Source: CBDDCQ01 sp965226285 (GTDB taxonomy: Bacteria > Bacteroidota > Bacteroidia > Flavobacteriales > Ichthyobacteriaceae). From it: a DNA stretch of 64,000 bases. Location of the stretch: positions 806,001-870,000 of the forward strand of contig CBDDCQ010000005.1 of the NCBI GenBank assembly GCA_965226285.1, written 5' to 3'. Numbering within the stretch: position 1 is the stretch's first letter; each line of letters begins with the position of its first letter. The notes below the pieces were generated by a model. It worked only from the letters and a program-made list of their open reading frames with translations. It searched no databases and was not told the origin of the DNA. Position numbers and translations under genes: made by a program. Shown in pieces: positions 57,043 through 63,685 of this stretch.

Positions 57043-57771
57043 TCAATTTTTTATAATTTTATTCTTTATAAAATTATAGGTGTCTTGCTTTAGTTTTTTC
57101 TTATTCATAGATGAGTTAACATCTATGAGGTTATATATCTCTATTCTTGATATACCTGGTCTGCCTTTTAACCAGTTATAAGGATAATACTCTTTATTAT
57201 CCATAAAAATAATAGGTAAAATAGGGGTATTTGTATCTACTGCAAGAGAGAAGACACCATCTTTAAACTTTTCTAATGTAATATGTTCATCAGGTACTGT
57301 ACCCTCTGGAAATATACATAGTTTCCCTCCTAATAATATTAACTCTTTAGATTTTAAATATGCACTTTTCCTACTTTGATAAGAACTTCTATTTACCGTA
57401 ATATTTGTGGCTTTATAAATTACCCCGAATATAGGTATTCTAGCTAATTCTTTCTTTCCTACAAAAGACAAATCCCCTGGAGTGATGGCGCACAAAAAGA
57501 TAGCATCCAACTTAGATACATGATTGGCAATAATAACATATCTTTTATTTTCTTTGGGGAACTCTCCTATAACTTTATAAGGAATTCCTATGCCATATAA
57601 AATTAACTTTGCCCAAAGCTTTCTTATACTAAAAAATAATTTGTGATATTTAATAAAAATAGCTAAAAAAGCGAAAGGTACACAAATAAGCGTACTAATA
57701 ATTGATACTACTACAAACCAAATTCGCCAAATGAACCTAAGAAATATAACTATAATATTAAATATTATCAT
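57043..57771 (-). CDS. plsC: 1-acyl-sn-glycerol-3-phosphate acyltransferase (PlsC family)
   Basis: A 242-residue membrane-bound acyltransferase making phosphatidic acid. One or two hydrophobic segments at the start (about 5-40) precede motif I NHVSKLDAIFL near residue 80, GKKELARIPIFG (motif II) and FPEGTVPDEH (motif III) near residue 150. Substrate preference is not determined from sequence. It is 21 bp ahead of gatC. Confidence 0.88.
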   Translation of the reverse strand: MIIFNIIVIFLRFIWRIWFVVVSIISTLICVPFAFLAIFIKYHKLFFSIRKLWAKLILYGIGIPYKVIGEFPKENKRYVIIANHVSKLDAIFLCAITPGDLSFVGKKELARIPIFGVIYKATNITVNRSSYQSRKSAYLKSKELILLGGKLCIFPEGTVPDEHITLEKFKDGVFSLAVDTNTPILPIIFMDNKEYYPYNWLKGRPGISRIEIYNLIDVNSSMNKKKLKQDTYNFIKNKIIKN

Positions 57772-57806
57772 CTAAATGTACTAAAATAAATAATAATCTA
57801 TATAAA

Positions 57807-57839
57807 AACTCCTATCTAATATAAATTTCAATAGGAGTT
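57807..57839 (-). terminator. Terminator-like hairpin downstream of the broken tRNA-Asp
   Basis: A 9-bp stem (AACTCCTAT with ATAGGAGTT) with a 15-nt loop. On the minus strand it is followed by a T-run, so it would end transcripts coming from ogt and the tRNA remnant. Confidence 0.55.
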
Positions 57840-57870
57840 AAAACAATGTTATGTTATGAAAAAATTTAAG

Positions 57871-57934
57871 CGATCTGATGAGACTCGAACTCGTGCCCCC
57901 CACGTATTCTTTCTAACCAACTGAACTACAGACC
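57871..57934 (-). pseudogene. tRNA-Asp pseudogene lacking the anticodon arm
   Basis: On the minus strand GGTCTG is followed by TAGTTCAGTTGGTTAGAA, as in the intact tRNA-Asp at 63206-63279, and the T-arm ACGAGTTCGAGTCTCAT and 3' CAGATC are recognisable. The anticodon stem-loop has been deleted and replaced by a G-rich run, and the acceptor stem has changes. It cannot decode. Downstream flanking DNA also resembles that of the intact gene, so this is a decayed duplicate. Confidence 0.85.
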
Positions 57935-57940
57935 TCGATT

Positions 57941-57990
57941 TTATACAATGATTGCAAACTTACATGTTTTTTTATTAAAAAACTTAAAAA
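57941..57990. repeat. Duplicated flank of tRNA-Asp (copy 1)
   Basis: The stretch just beside the broken tRNA (with AAACTTACATGTTTTTTTAT) matches the flank of the intact tRNA-Asp at about 63290-63335 with few differences. It shows that the duplication included DNA outside the tRNA. Confidence 0.7.
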
Positions 57991-58455
57991 TTATTTTCTT
58001 ATTGACTCCATATTAAGTAAGAATTTTTTTCTCCATAATCCTGCTCCAAACCCGACTAATTTTCCATTATCTCCTATAATTCTATGGCATGGAATAATGA
58101 TACTTATAGGGTTTTTACCATTGGCACCTCCCACAGCACGCATAGCTTTAGGATTATTTACAATTGCTGCTTGCTGCTTATAACTTATTGTTTTTCCATA
58201 AGGTACTTTTTGCATAGCATCCCAACACTTCTGCTGAAAAGGTGTTCCAAAAATATATTTTAACTTCAATTCAAAAATCCTACGCTTACCGTTAAAATAT
58301 TCCTCAAGTTGATTTTTACATCCTAATACAACATCTGAAAATAGTTCTTTCTTATTCACCTCCTCTACAAAGTAAACTCCTGTGATGAAATCACCTTGTC
58401 CTATAATTTTAATATGACCTAGATAACTGTGATAAAGATAAACTAACCCTTTCAT
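57991..58455 (-). CDS. ogt: Methylated-DNA-protein-cysteine methyltransferase
   Basis: A 154-residue suicide repair enzyme removing alkyl groups from O6-guanine. The acceptor cysteine is in IIIPCHRIIGDNGKLVGFGAG near residue 122 (PCHR motif), and GTPFQQKCWDAMQKVPYGKT and RAVGGANGKNP complete the DNA-binding part. It has no Ada-type sensor domain. The gene lies exactly where the body of rpmA should be in this copy of the duplicated segment, 7 bp after the rpmA stub. Confidence 0.93.
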   Translation of the reverse strand: MKGLVYLYHSYLGHIKIIGQGDFITGVYFVEEVNKKELFSDVVLGCKNQLEEYFNGKRRIFELKLKYIFGTPFQQKCWDAMQKVPYGKTISYKQQAAIVNNPKAMRAVGGANGKNPISIIIPCHRIIGDNGKLVGFGAGLWRKKFLLNMESIRK

Positions 58456-58462
58456 TTACTCT

Positions 58463-58507
58463 TTATGATAAAAAATTAGAGCTTCCTACTCCTTTCTTAT
58501 GTGCCAT
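58463..58507 (-). pseudogene. rpmA stub (first 10 codons of ribosomal protein L27)
   Basis: Reads MAHKKGVGSSNFLS and stops. The first ten residues equal those of the intact rpmA at 63434-63685; homology breaks off at 58477. It is what remains of a duplicated rpmA gene. Confidence 0.85.
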
Positions 58508-58822
58508 AATTCAACCATTTATTTTATTTATCTTTTATTTCCTTATTAAGACACTACAATATTACTAATACTTAACTTAGTAAGGTGTTGTCTGTGTCCA
58601 TTTTTCTTTTCGTAACTCTTTCTTCTCTTCTTTTTGAAAACAATTACTTTATCACCTTTGAGGTGATCCTCTATCTTAGCCTCTATTACAGCTCCTTTTA
58701 TAACTGGCGTACCAACCTTTATTTTACCTCCGTTATCCAAAAGTAATACAGAATTAAAAGAAACCTTCTCTCCCTTTTCTCCACTCAAAGAGTGCACAAA
58801 AATATGTTGGTCTTTTTGTACT
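58477..58822. repeat. Segmental duplication, copy 1 (rpmA start, spacer, rplU)
   Basis: Aligns without gaps to 63655-64000 (offset 5178) and continues beyond the right window edge. I count three substitutions: one in the rpmA-rplU spacer and two in rplU (58705 and 58730). Near-identity indicates a recent duplication or gene conversion. Confidence 0.88.
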
Positions 58823-58860
58823 TTGTACTGTTGACCTGCTATCTCTACAATTGCGTACAT
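58546..58860 (-). CDS. rplU: 50S ribosomal protein L21 (copy 1)
   Basis: A 104-residue ribosomal protein: MYAIVEIAGQQYKVQKDQ start, VIKGAVIEAKIEDHLKGDK middle and FKKKRRKSYEKKNGHRQHLT rRNA-binding signature. It has its own promoter. Instead of full rpmA, only a stub and then ogt follow. A second, almost identical copy begins at 63724. Confidence 0.93.
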   Translation of the reverse strand: MYAIVEIAGQQYKVQKDQHIFVHSLSGEKGEKVSFNSVLLLDNGGKIKVGTPVIKGAVIEAKIEDHLKGDKVIVFKKKRRKSYEKKNGHRQHLTKLSISNIVVS

Positions 58861-58902
58861 ATATTTAAAGTTTATAATTATTTACCTAACAATTCAGGAG
58901 TG

Positions 58903-58932
58903 CAAATTTACAATATATTCTAATAAATACAA
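58903..58932 (-). promoter_or_regulatory. Two-box promoter of rplU copy 1
   Basis: On the minus strand TTG (58930-58932), a 19-bp spacer, then TAAATTTG (58903-58910), 42 bp before the rplU ATG. Spacing and both boxes fit the Bacteroidota consensus. Confidence 0.6.
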
Positions 58933-58951
58933 TAACACACCCTATTAAAAA

Positions 58952-59092
58952 TTATGTTGGCAACGCACCACCAAACTTGCTTTTAGATGGTATCACATTT
59001 TGTGATACCAAATTATTAATCTCCTCATTGGTTAATTCAAACATAAAACCCATAGGGAAAAAACATTTTATATTTCTCCTTACGGCTTGTTT
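58952..59092 (-). pseudogene. Fragment of an ORF6N-domain gene
   Basis: An open run of 47 codons reads KQAVRRNIKCFFPMGFMFEL then TNEEINNLVSQNVIPSKSKF and ends with a stop. The first part matches the middle of the two ORF6N proteins nearby (KQAVRRNINRFPSDFMFEL). It lacks the N-terminus and begins exactly where the antitoxin fragment stops. Confidence 0.75.
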
Positions 59093-59190
59093 TATGGAGT
59101 TAATTCTTTTGTTTTAACAAATTTGAAATTTTTAAGCAGTTCCAAAACAAAAGAGGCTTTTTCGTCTTTTATATCTAATAATAGTTTCAT
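59092..59190 (-). pseudogene. Antitoxin N-terminal fragment
   Basis: A 32-residue frame: MKLLLDIKDEKASFVLELLK followed by NFKFVKTKELTP and a stop. The start resembles small Bacteroidota antitoxins partnered with RelE/ParE-type toxins. Its last nine residues (FVKTKELTP) recur, with the continuation of such an antitoxin, in the ORF6N fusion gene at 60450-61028. It is the head of the antitoxin whose tail is now in the fusion, or of a sister copy. Confidence 0.65.
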
Positions 59191-59306
59191 ATCATACTAA
59201 TTTTTGTAACAGACTTTGATACTGCAAAGGTAAATATAAAATTACAATATAAAAAATATTCTCATTTATTGATTTTTTTATTAGCTTTTTATTGAATTTA
59301 GGGCAT

Positions 59307-59332
59307 AAAAAAAGGGTGCATAAAACACCCCT
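59307..59332 (-). terminator. Rho-independent terminator beside the tRNA-Asp 3'-end repeat
   Basis: Stem GGGTG/CACCC (59314-59318, 59326-59330) with a 7-nt loop, followed on the minus strand by seven T. It directly follows the 3'-end fragment of tRNA-Asp, so it is likely the original terminator of that tRNA. Confidence 0.7.
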
Positions 59333-59350
59333 TAGCGGTCTGGACGAGAC
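59330..59350. repeat. tRNA-Asp 3'-end direct repeat (candidate attachment site, distal)
   Basis: The 21-nt sequence beginning CCTTAGCGGTCTGGAC is identical, in the same orientation, to 63200-63220, the 3' end of the intact tRNA-Asp plus flank. Weak similarity may extend a little further (GAAC, TTCTAA), so a more decayed tRNA copy is an alternative to an attachment site. Confidence 0.65.
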
Positions 59351-59435
59351 GAACACCTTACTTTCTAATTATTTCATTTTCAGCAACTTAAAATAGATAT
59401 AAAATTATATCGACAGGAATATTGGCAATTTTTTT

Positions 59436-59963
59436 CTAATTTTCTTCTTTTTCCTGTCTAAAGCTTATTGGTTTTCTGTTCTTTTGCTCAACCTCTTTTT
59501 TATCTTTTTCAAGAAGATATTTTAGAGCCTCATACACATCTGCAAATTTCTTGTCGTACTTGTTCTCTAACGCTCTCAATTTTTCCGTTAGGTCTTGATG
59601 AGAGAGGGCATACCTCCTCATAAACACAAAGGCTCTTACAATCTGTATATTTATTTCAATGGCTTTCTCACTTTTTAATACGCTTGCAAGCATTGCTACA
59701 CCTTGTTCTGTAAATGCAAAAGGATTATACTTGCTATATTTCCCTCTACCTTCTTCTAAGGTCACAAATTGTGACCTTAGAGAATTATACTCATCTCTCG
59801 TAAGTTCAAACATAAAATCGGAGGGGAAACGGTTAATATTTCTCCTTACTGCCTGTTTCAATACCTTAGTTTCTACCTCATACAATTCCGCAAGGTCATA
59901 ATCTAACATTACCTTTTGACCTCGTATTTCGTAAATTTTGCTCTGTATGAGTTGTAATTCCAT
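59436..59963 (-). CDS. ORF6N-domain DNA-binding protein
   Basis: A 175-residue protein. Residues 1-95 form the ORF6N domain (IYEIRGQKVMLDYDLAELY, TKVLKQAVRRNINRFPSDFM, FAFTEQGVAMLASVLKS), typical of phage-derived antirepressor-like or chromosomal proteins abundant in Bacteroidota. Residues 120-160 form a helical or coiled region rich in Lys/Glu. The first ~140 residues and the upstream DNA are nearly identical to the gene at 60450-61028. The C-terminus is unrelated to that gene. Confidence 0.82.
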   Translation of the reverse strand: MELQLIQSKIYEIRGQKVMLDYDLAELYEVETKVLKQAVRRNINRFPSDFMFELTRDEYNSLRSQFVTLEEGRGKYSKYNPFAFTEQGVAMLASVLKSEKAIEINIQIVRAFVFMRRYALSHQDLTEKLRALENKYDKKFADVYEALKYLLEKDKKEVEQKNRKPISFRQEKEEN

Positions 59964-60121
59964 TGCTCTGCAAAGTTACCATTATTTAGGGGTAATTTTT
60001 ACCTGCTAAAGTTATTTTACTCCTCTAACTCCATAATTCACACCCTTTCAAACTTACGTTCCCAAATTCACATCGACCGATTACAGTAACTTTCTGTCCT
60101 TTTCTTTGTTGTTTATTGTTT

Positions 60122-60460
60122 TCATTTGTCAAAATTTGGAATTTGTTGAAGTAGTTGGCTTAAATATTTATCTTCAATAGTTTCTGTTTCAGATTTATCA
60201 TAAATACTTAGCAGATAAACCGTTTCTTGAATAAATGCAATGTAACTGATTAGCCTTGCTCCTCCTGATTTCCCTTTGCCCTTAGACTTTATTGCTAACC
60301 GTATCTTGAAACAATCTTGCCCCAAATCAATACCTTTGGTTGGATCTTCTGATACTGAATGAATTAACTCCAAATATTCTTTCTTTAGAGAAGGATACTT
60401 TTTAGCCAACTTCTTTAACTGCCTTTCAAAATGAGGTATGGTTTTAACTTTATAACTCAT
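60122..60460 (-). CDS. RelE/ParE-family toxin
   Basis: A 112-residue protein with the compact RelE/ParE fold pattern. The start is YKVKTIPHFERQLKKLAKKY, then KIRLAIKSKGKGKSGGARLI with basic residues and a C-terminal TVYLLSIYDKSETETI strand. Such toxins cleave mRNA at the ribosome or poison gyrase. It overlaps the preceding gene by 11 bp. That gene's C-terminus looks like an antitoxin, so the two form a toxin-antitoxin operon. Confidence 0.8.
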   Translation of the reverse strand: MSYKVKTIPHFERQLKKLAKKYPSLKKEYLELIHSVSEDPTKGIDLGQDCFKIRLAIKSKGKGKSGGARLISYIAFIQETVYLLSIYDKSETETIEDKYLSQLLQQIPNFDK

Positions 60461-61028
60461 TAACTAATTCTCCTGCATCTCTTGCTTTTAACTTTCCTTC
60501 TTTAATTAGCTTCATTTCCTCTACTGCCTCCTTAATACCCTCTAAAACCCCTGCTTTGTATGGAGTTAATTCTTTTGTTTTAACAAAGAGATGTTTTAGA
60601 GCCTCATACACATCTGCAAATTTCTTGTCGTACTTGCTCTCTAACGCTCTCAATTTTTCCGTTAGGTCTTGATGAGAGAGGGCATACCTCCTCATAAACA
60701 CAAAGGCTCTTACAATCTGTATATTTATTTCAATGGCTTTCTCACTTTTTAATACGCTTGCAAGCATCGCTACACCTTGTTCTGTAAATGCAAAAGGCAT
60801 ATATCTTGTACCTCCTCTCTTTGAGGTCACAAATTGTGACCTCAAACTATCAAACTCATCTTTAGCTAATTCAAACATAAAATCGGAGGGGAAACGGTTA
60901 ATATTCCTCCTTACTGCCTGTTTCAATACCTTAGTTTCTACCTCATACAATTCTGCAAGGTCATAATCTAACATTACCTTTTGACCTCGTATTTCGTAAA
61001 TTTTGTTCTGTATGAGTTGTAATTCCAT
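60450..61028 (-). CDS. ORF6N-antitoxin chimeric protein
   Basis: A 192-residue protein. Residues 1-~142 match the ORF6N protein at 59436-59963 almost exactly. From FVKTKELTP the sequence switches to an antitoxin-like tail containing GIKEAVEEMKLIKEGKLKAR and ending DAGELVNEL, typical of antitoxins that bind RelE-type toxins. The junction phrase FVKTKELTP also ends the antitoxin fragment at 59092-59190. It overlaps the toxin gene by 11 bp. I infer a fusion giving a toxin-neutralising tail on an ORF6N DNA-binding head. Confidence 0.72.
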   Translation of the reverse strand: MELQLIQNKIYEIRGQKVMLDYDLAELYEVETKVLKQAVRRNINRFPSDFMFELAKDEFDSLRSQFVTSKRGGTRYMPFAFTEQGVAMLASVLKSEKAIEINIQIVRAFVFMRRYALSHQDLTEKLRALESKYDKKFADVYEALKHLFVKTKELTPYKAGVLEGIKEAVEEMKLIKEGKLKARDAGELVNEL

Positions 61029-61081
61029 TGCTCTGTAAAGATACGATTATTTAGGGGTAATTTTTACCTGCTAAAGTTACT

Positions 61082-61576
61082 TTACTGCTCTACCTGCAAA
61101 ACCTCACAAGTTTTTAAATCAACTTTAGCTTTTATCAATTTCACAATTTTAGCCCCGAAAAGATTAGATGCTCTATACGTCATTACAACATTAGCATGTT
61201 TTTTAAACACTTGATAGCGAGTTTCTATATGTTCAATACTTTCAGGGTCATTTAGATTCTTCTCTACCCACCATTCTGGTTTATAGTGTGAGCCATCCCA
61301 GGGATCCATACAATTTTCAACACTCTTAGCTCTTTTTTCAGCTTCTGCTTTTTTCTGAGCTACTAATTTTTCTGCTTCAATTTTAAGTTTTTGCTTTTTT
61401 ACAACACTTTTATTAATAAAAGTTGAAAAGTCAGAGACTTTACTGTTGTCGTACTCTTTTGTACCTGCTTTTGAATAAGTTATTATTGTTTGATTAGAGA
61501 TGATACTATCTTTATTATCAATCTCAAATTCTATGATATAATCTTTTAACCTGCCTTTCCTTCTATTATTTGTTAA
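61082..61576 (-). pseudogene. Open frame without a start codon, 5' end lost
   Basis: The frame is open for 165 codons but has no ATG until residue 90 (61309). The upstream part is coding-like: RLKDYIIEFEIDNKDSIISN, then a coiled, lysine/alanine-rich run (QKLKIEAEKLVAQKKAEAEK), then CMDPWDGSHYKPEWWVEKNL and a C-terminal domain ending KVDLKTCEVLQVEQ. I do not recognise the family. Probably the tail of a larger secreted or membrane protein whose beginning was deleted; a shorter product from 61309 is possible. Confidence 0.5.
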
Positions 61577-61590
61577 CTATCTTAATTTAT

Positions 61591-61836
61591 TCAATCTTTC
61601 CCCCTGAATAGTTTAGGGTTAATTGTAATTATTGACACTTTCCTAATATTATCATACTTTTCCGTAATGTAACCATCGTGAGGGTGTACTATTGGATAAT
61701 TATCATTATCAAACATTTTCCCAATTTTTCCAAGTTCTCGGATGTTTCTAAGGGACTTGTCTAAAGTATTTTTTTTAACATAGTCTATTATAATCTTTTT
61801 CTTATATCCTGTTTTGTTAAGAATAGATAATTCCAA
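61591..61836 (-). CDS. Small hypothetical protein
   Basis: An 81-residue frame starting MELSILNKTGYKKKIIIDYV, with a NYPIVHPHDGYITEKYD segment and basic C-terminus. No family recognised. Its ATG context (a CAT preceded by CCTGCAATAAG) loosely resembles that of the ORF6N genes, but the protein is different. It overlaps the end of the next frame by 49 bp, so at least one of the two is probably not functional. Confidence 0.4.
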   Translation of the reverse strand: MELSILNKTGYKKKIIIDYVKKNTLDKSLRNIRELGKIGKMFDNDNYPIVHPHDGYITEKYDNIRKVSIITINPKLFRGKD

Positions 61837-62366
61837 TGCCCTGCAATAAGTAAAACTATTTCCAATATTTTCCCCTGAAATGAGTCAAATTTCATGAAAA
61901 AAGGTAACAATCCACCAAAAATGAAAAAAGGTAACAATCCAAAAATGGATGGTGGATAAGAGTCAAAAATAATAATATCAGAGTTAACACCAATAATTAC
62001 CAACCCTGCAATAAGTAAAAACAATGTTACTAATCTTCGCGAAAACTCAACTTTATTTTCCTCTGAAATGGGAAATATCACTCTTAAAACACCTAAACCA
62101 ACAAATAACAATCCAGCAACAATGAATGAATCAGAATCAGATTCAGAATAAGATCTTACCACTAAAAAGAGAACAAAAATAACAATACCCCATGAGTTTA
62201 ATATTTGTTTAAGTATAAGTATGGGGGCAGCTTTTTTATCCTTTTGCCTGTTATATAGCTTTTTGAATTCTTTATAACATCCTTTTGGATGTAGTGTATC
62301 TTCTTCTTTTTTAGGAGAGGTTGGAAAACCATTTTGCCTGATTTCTGTCTCTAATTCGTATTTTCT
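61788..62366 (-). pseudogene. Membrane protein frame without a clear start
   Basis: Open for 193 codons without an ATG; a GTG at 62162 would give a 124-residue protein starting inside a hydrophobic segment. The full frame reads a soluble head (FPTSPKKEEDTLHPKGCYKE) and then four hydrophobic segments (SWGIVIFVLFLVVRSY, FIVAGLLFVGLGVLRVIF, LVTLFLLIAGLVIIGV, IFGLLPFFIFGGLLPFF). Its 5' end runs into the nuclease pseudogene, so the original start seems lost. Function unknown. Confidence 0.5.
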
Positions 62367-63142
62367 TCAATACCCTTATCCTTGATTGTTGTTTTAGCTT
62401 GCTCTTTACTGGATAACCACAAATCATTTAAAATTATAAATAACCTATTTATGAGTTTTTTATTTATGAACAAATAATGGCGTTCTATTCCTGATGAATT
62501 GATAACAATACTCTTGCAATTGATTCTGCCCAATTTTTTCTGTTAGTTGTTCTGCTCCAGTTTCTTTTAATACTTCAATACAGTTGTTTACCCAATCTCT
62601 GATTTGTGGATATGAGATAACTAAAAACTTGTTTTCTTTCTCCAGTTTCTCTCTCTCATCTTTACTTAAACTTTTATCTGTCGGGTTTGAGCCTTCTGCT
62701 GAAAGGTATATCACTAAATAATTACCCTCTCCGTACTCTCTTGCCATAAAATCACAATACCGCATAATTTGTCTTTCCCCATCATCAGCAAAAGGTTTGT
62801 TTTGGAATAGCAATAGCAAACTTGTTTTCAAATAGAATGAAAATATCTATTTGTCCGTCAAGAGATTTATTAGAGTATTCAAGGGAAATATCAACACTTT
62901 TAGCTTTCTTGAAAAATGCCTTTTTTCTTAAAAAAAAGCTGTCAATAAACTGGTCTAAAAATATTCTCTTTTGTAAATGTGTCCCTTTTGTGTTTAGTAA
63001 CTCTCCTATAAATCTTGATAGTTGTATTTCTTGAGGGGATAAAATATGAAAAATGTTAAAATCTGGAGTGATTATTTTATTGTTCTCTTTCTCACTCTTT
63101 ATTGTATGTATTTAATTTATCAAATAGCTTTTGAATATCCAT
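62351..63142 (-). pseudogene. PD-(D/E)XK nuclease-superfamily gene, multiply frameshifted
   Basis: From the ATG at 63142: MDIQKLFDKLNTYNKE, a one-base shift, NNKIITPDFNIFHILSPQEI then QLSRFIGELLN, another shift near 62930, SLDGQIDIFILFENKFAIAI (the D...E.K catalytic core), a small deletion replacing the expected ENK, then NKPFADDGERQIMRYCDFMA and YLVIYLSAEGSNPTDKSLSK. C-terminal codons continue in another frame to 62351. The pieces in order make one nuclease of a type common in phages and accessory regions. At least three frame changes; non-functional. Confidence 0.8.
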
Positions 63143-63199
63143 TAATACTGTATTTTACTTGCCCCAGTCCCAAAGTAAAAATTCTATTTCTATACCACT

Positions 63200-63220
63200 C
63201 CTTAGCGGTCTGGACGAGAC
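63200..63220. repeat. tRNA-Asp 3'-end direct repeat (candidate attachment site, proximal)
   Basis: Identical to 59330-59350 over 21 nt. Positions 63206-63220 are the tRNA 3' end, and 63200-63205 lie just outside. Integrases that use tRNA genes leave such a repeat. Confidence 0.65.
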
Positions 63221-63279
63221 TCGAACTCGCGACCCCATGCGTGACAGGCATGTATTCTAACCAACTGAACTACCAGACC
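63206..63279 (-). tRNA. tRNA-Asp (GTC)
   Basis: A complete cloverleaf on the minus strand. The acceptor stem is GGTCTGG/CCAGACC with discriminator G, the D-arm GTTCAGTTGGTTAGAAT, the anticodon stem CATGC/GCATG around loop CTGTCAC (anticodon GTC), and the T-arm GCGAG-TTCGAGT-CTCGT. CCA is not encoded. It is probably the only functional tRNA-Asp here, since the copy at 57871-57934 is broken. Confidence 0.95.
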
Positions 63280-63433
63280 TAAATTTTAATAAATGATGGC
63301 AAATTTACATGTTTTTTATTAAAAACTTAAAATTTTTTTTGCTTTAAAAAATCATTTGACTACACAATCTCCTCATAAGAAGTCTTGGAAAATTGCTATT
63401 TCCACTAATCTTTTAGATAAAAAATACTATGTG
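63280..63433. other. Flank between tRNA-Asp and rpmA
   Basis: The first ~55 bp repeat the flank of the broken tRNA-Asp (57941-57990). No coding frame is supported; ogt, which fills the equivalent position in the other copy, is absent here. Confidence 0.5.
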
Positions 63434-63685
63434 TTAGGGAACCACAGATACAAAAGACTTACCACCTCTTTTCTTTTTGAACACAACCGTACCATCGATA
63501 AGTGCAAACAAAGTGTGGTCTTTACCCATACCTACATTACTTCCGGGATTGTGTCGAGTTCCTCTTTGCCTTACTATAATGTTACCAGCGATCGCATCCT
63601 GTCCACCAAATATTTTTACTCCAAGCCTTTTGCTCTCTGACTCTCTTCCGTTTTTAGAGCTTCCTACTCCTTTCTTATGTGCCAT
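63434..63685 (-). CDS. rpmA: 50S ribosomal protein L27
   Basis: An 83-residue ribosomal protein: MAHKKGVGSSKNGRESESKR, GGQDAIAGNIIVRQRGTRHN and NVGMGKDHTLFALIDGTVVF are all standard. The N-terminus reaches the peptidyl-transferase centre. It follows rplU copy 2 by 38 bp, the usual rplU-rpmA order. The only intact rpmA in the window. Confidence 0.96.
   Translation of the reverse strand: MAHKKGVGSSKNGRESESKRLGVKIFGGQDAIAGNIIVRQRGTRHNPGSNVGMGKDHTLFALIDGTVVFKKKRGGKSFVSVVP

Noticed and set aside
57871..57934. A functional second tRNA with an unusual anticodon
   Set aside because: No anticodon stem can be formed and the D-to-T arm distance is too short; it matches tRNA-Asp with a deletion.
62162..62366. 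Extension of the membrane-protein frame as a full gene
   Set aside because: No start codon upstream, so only the existence of an open frame, not an active gene, can be claimed.
63046..63282. 78-codon plus-strand frame across the tRNA-Asp
   Set aside because: It runs through the tRNA gene and the reverse of the nuclease pseudogene's start; composition is not protein-like.
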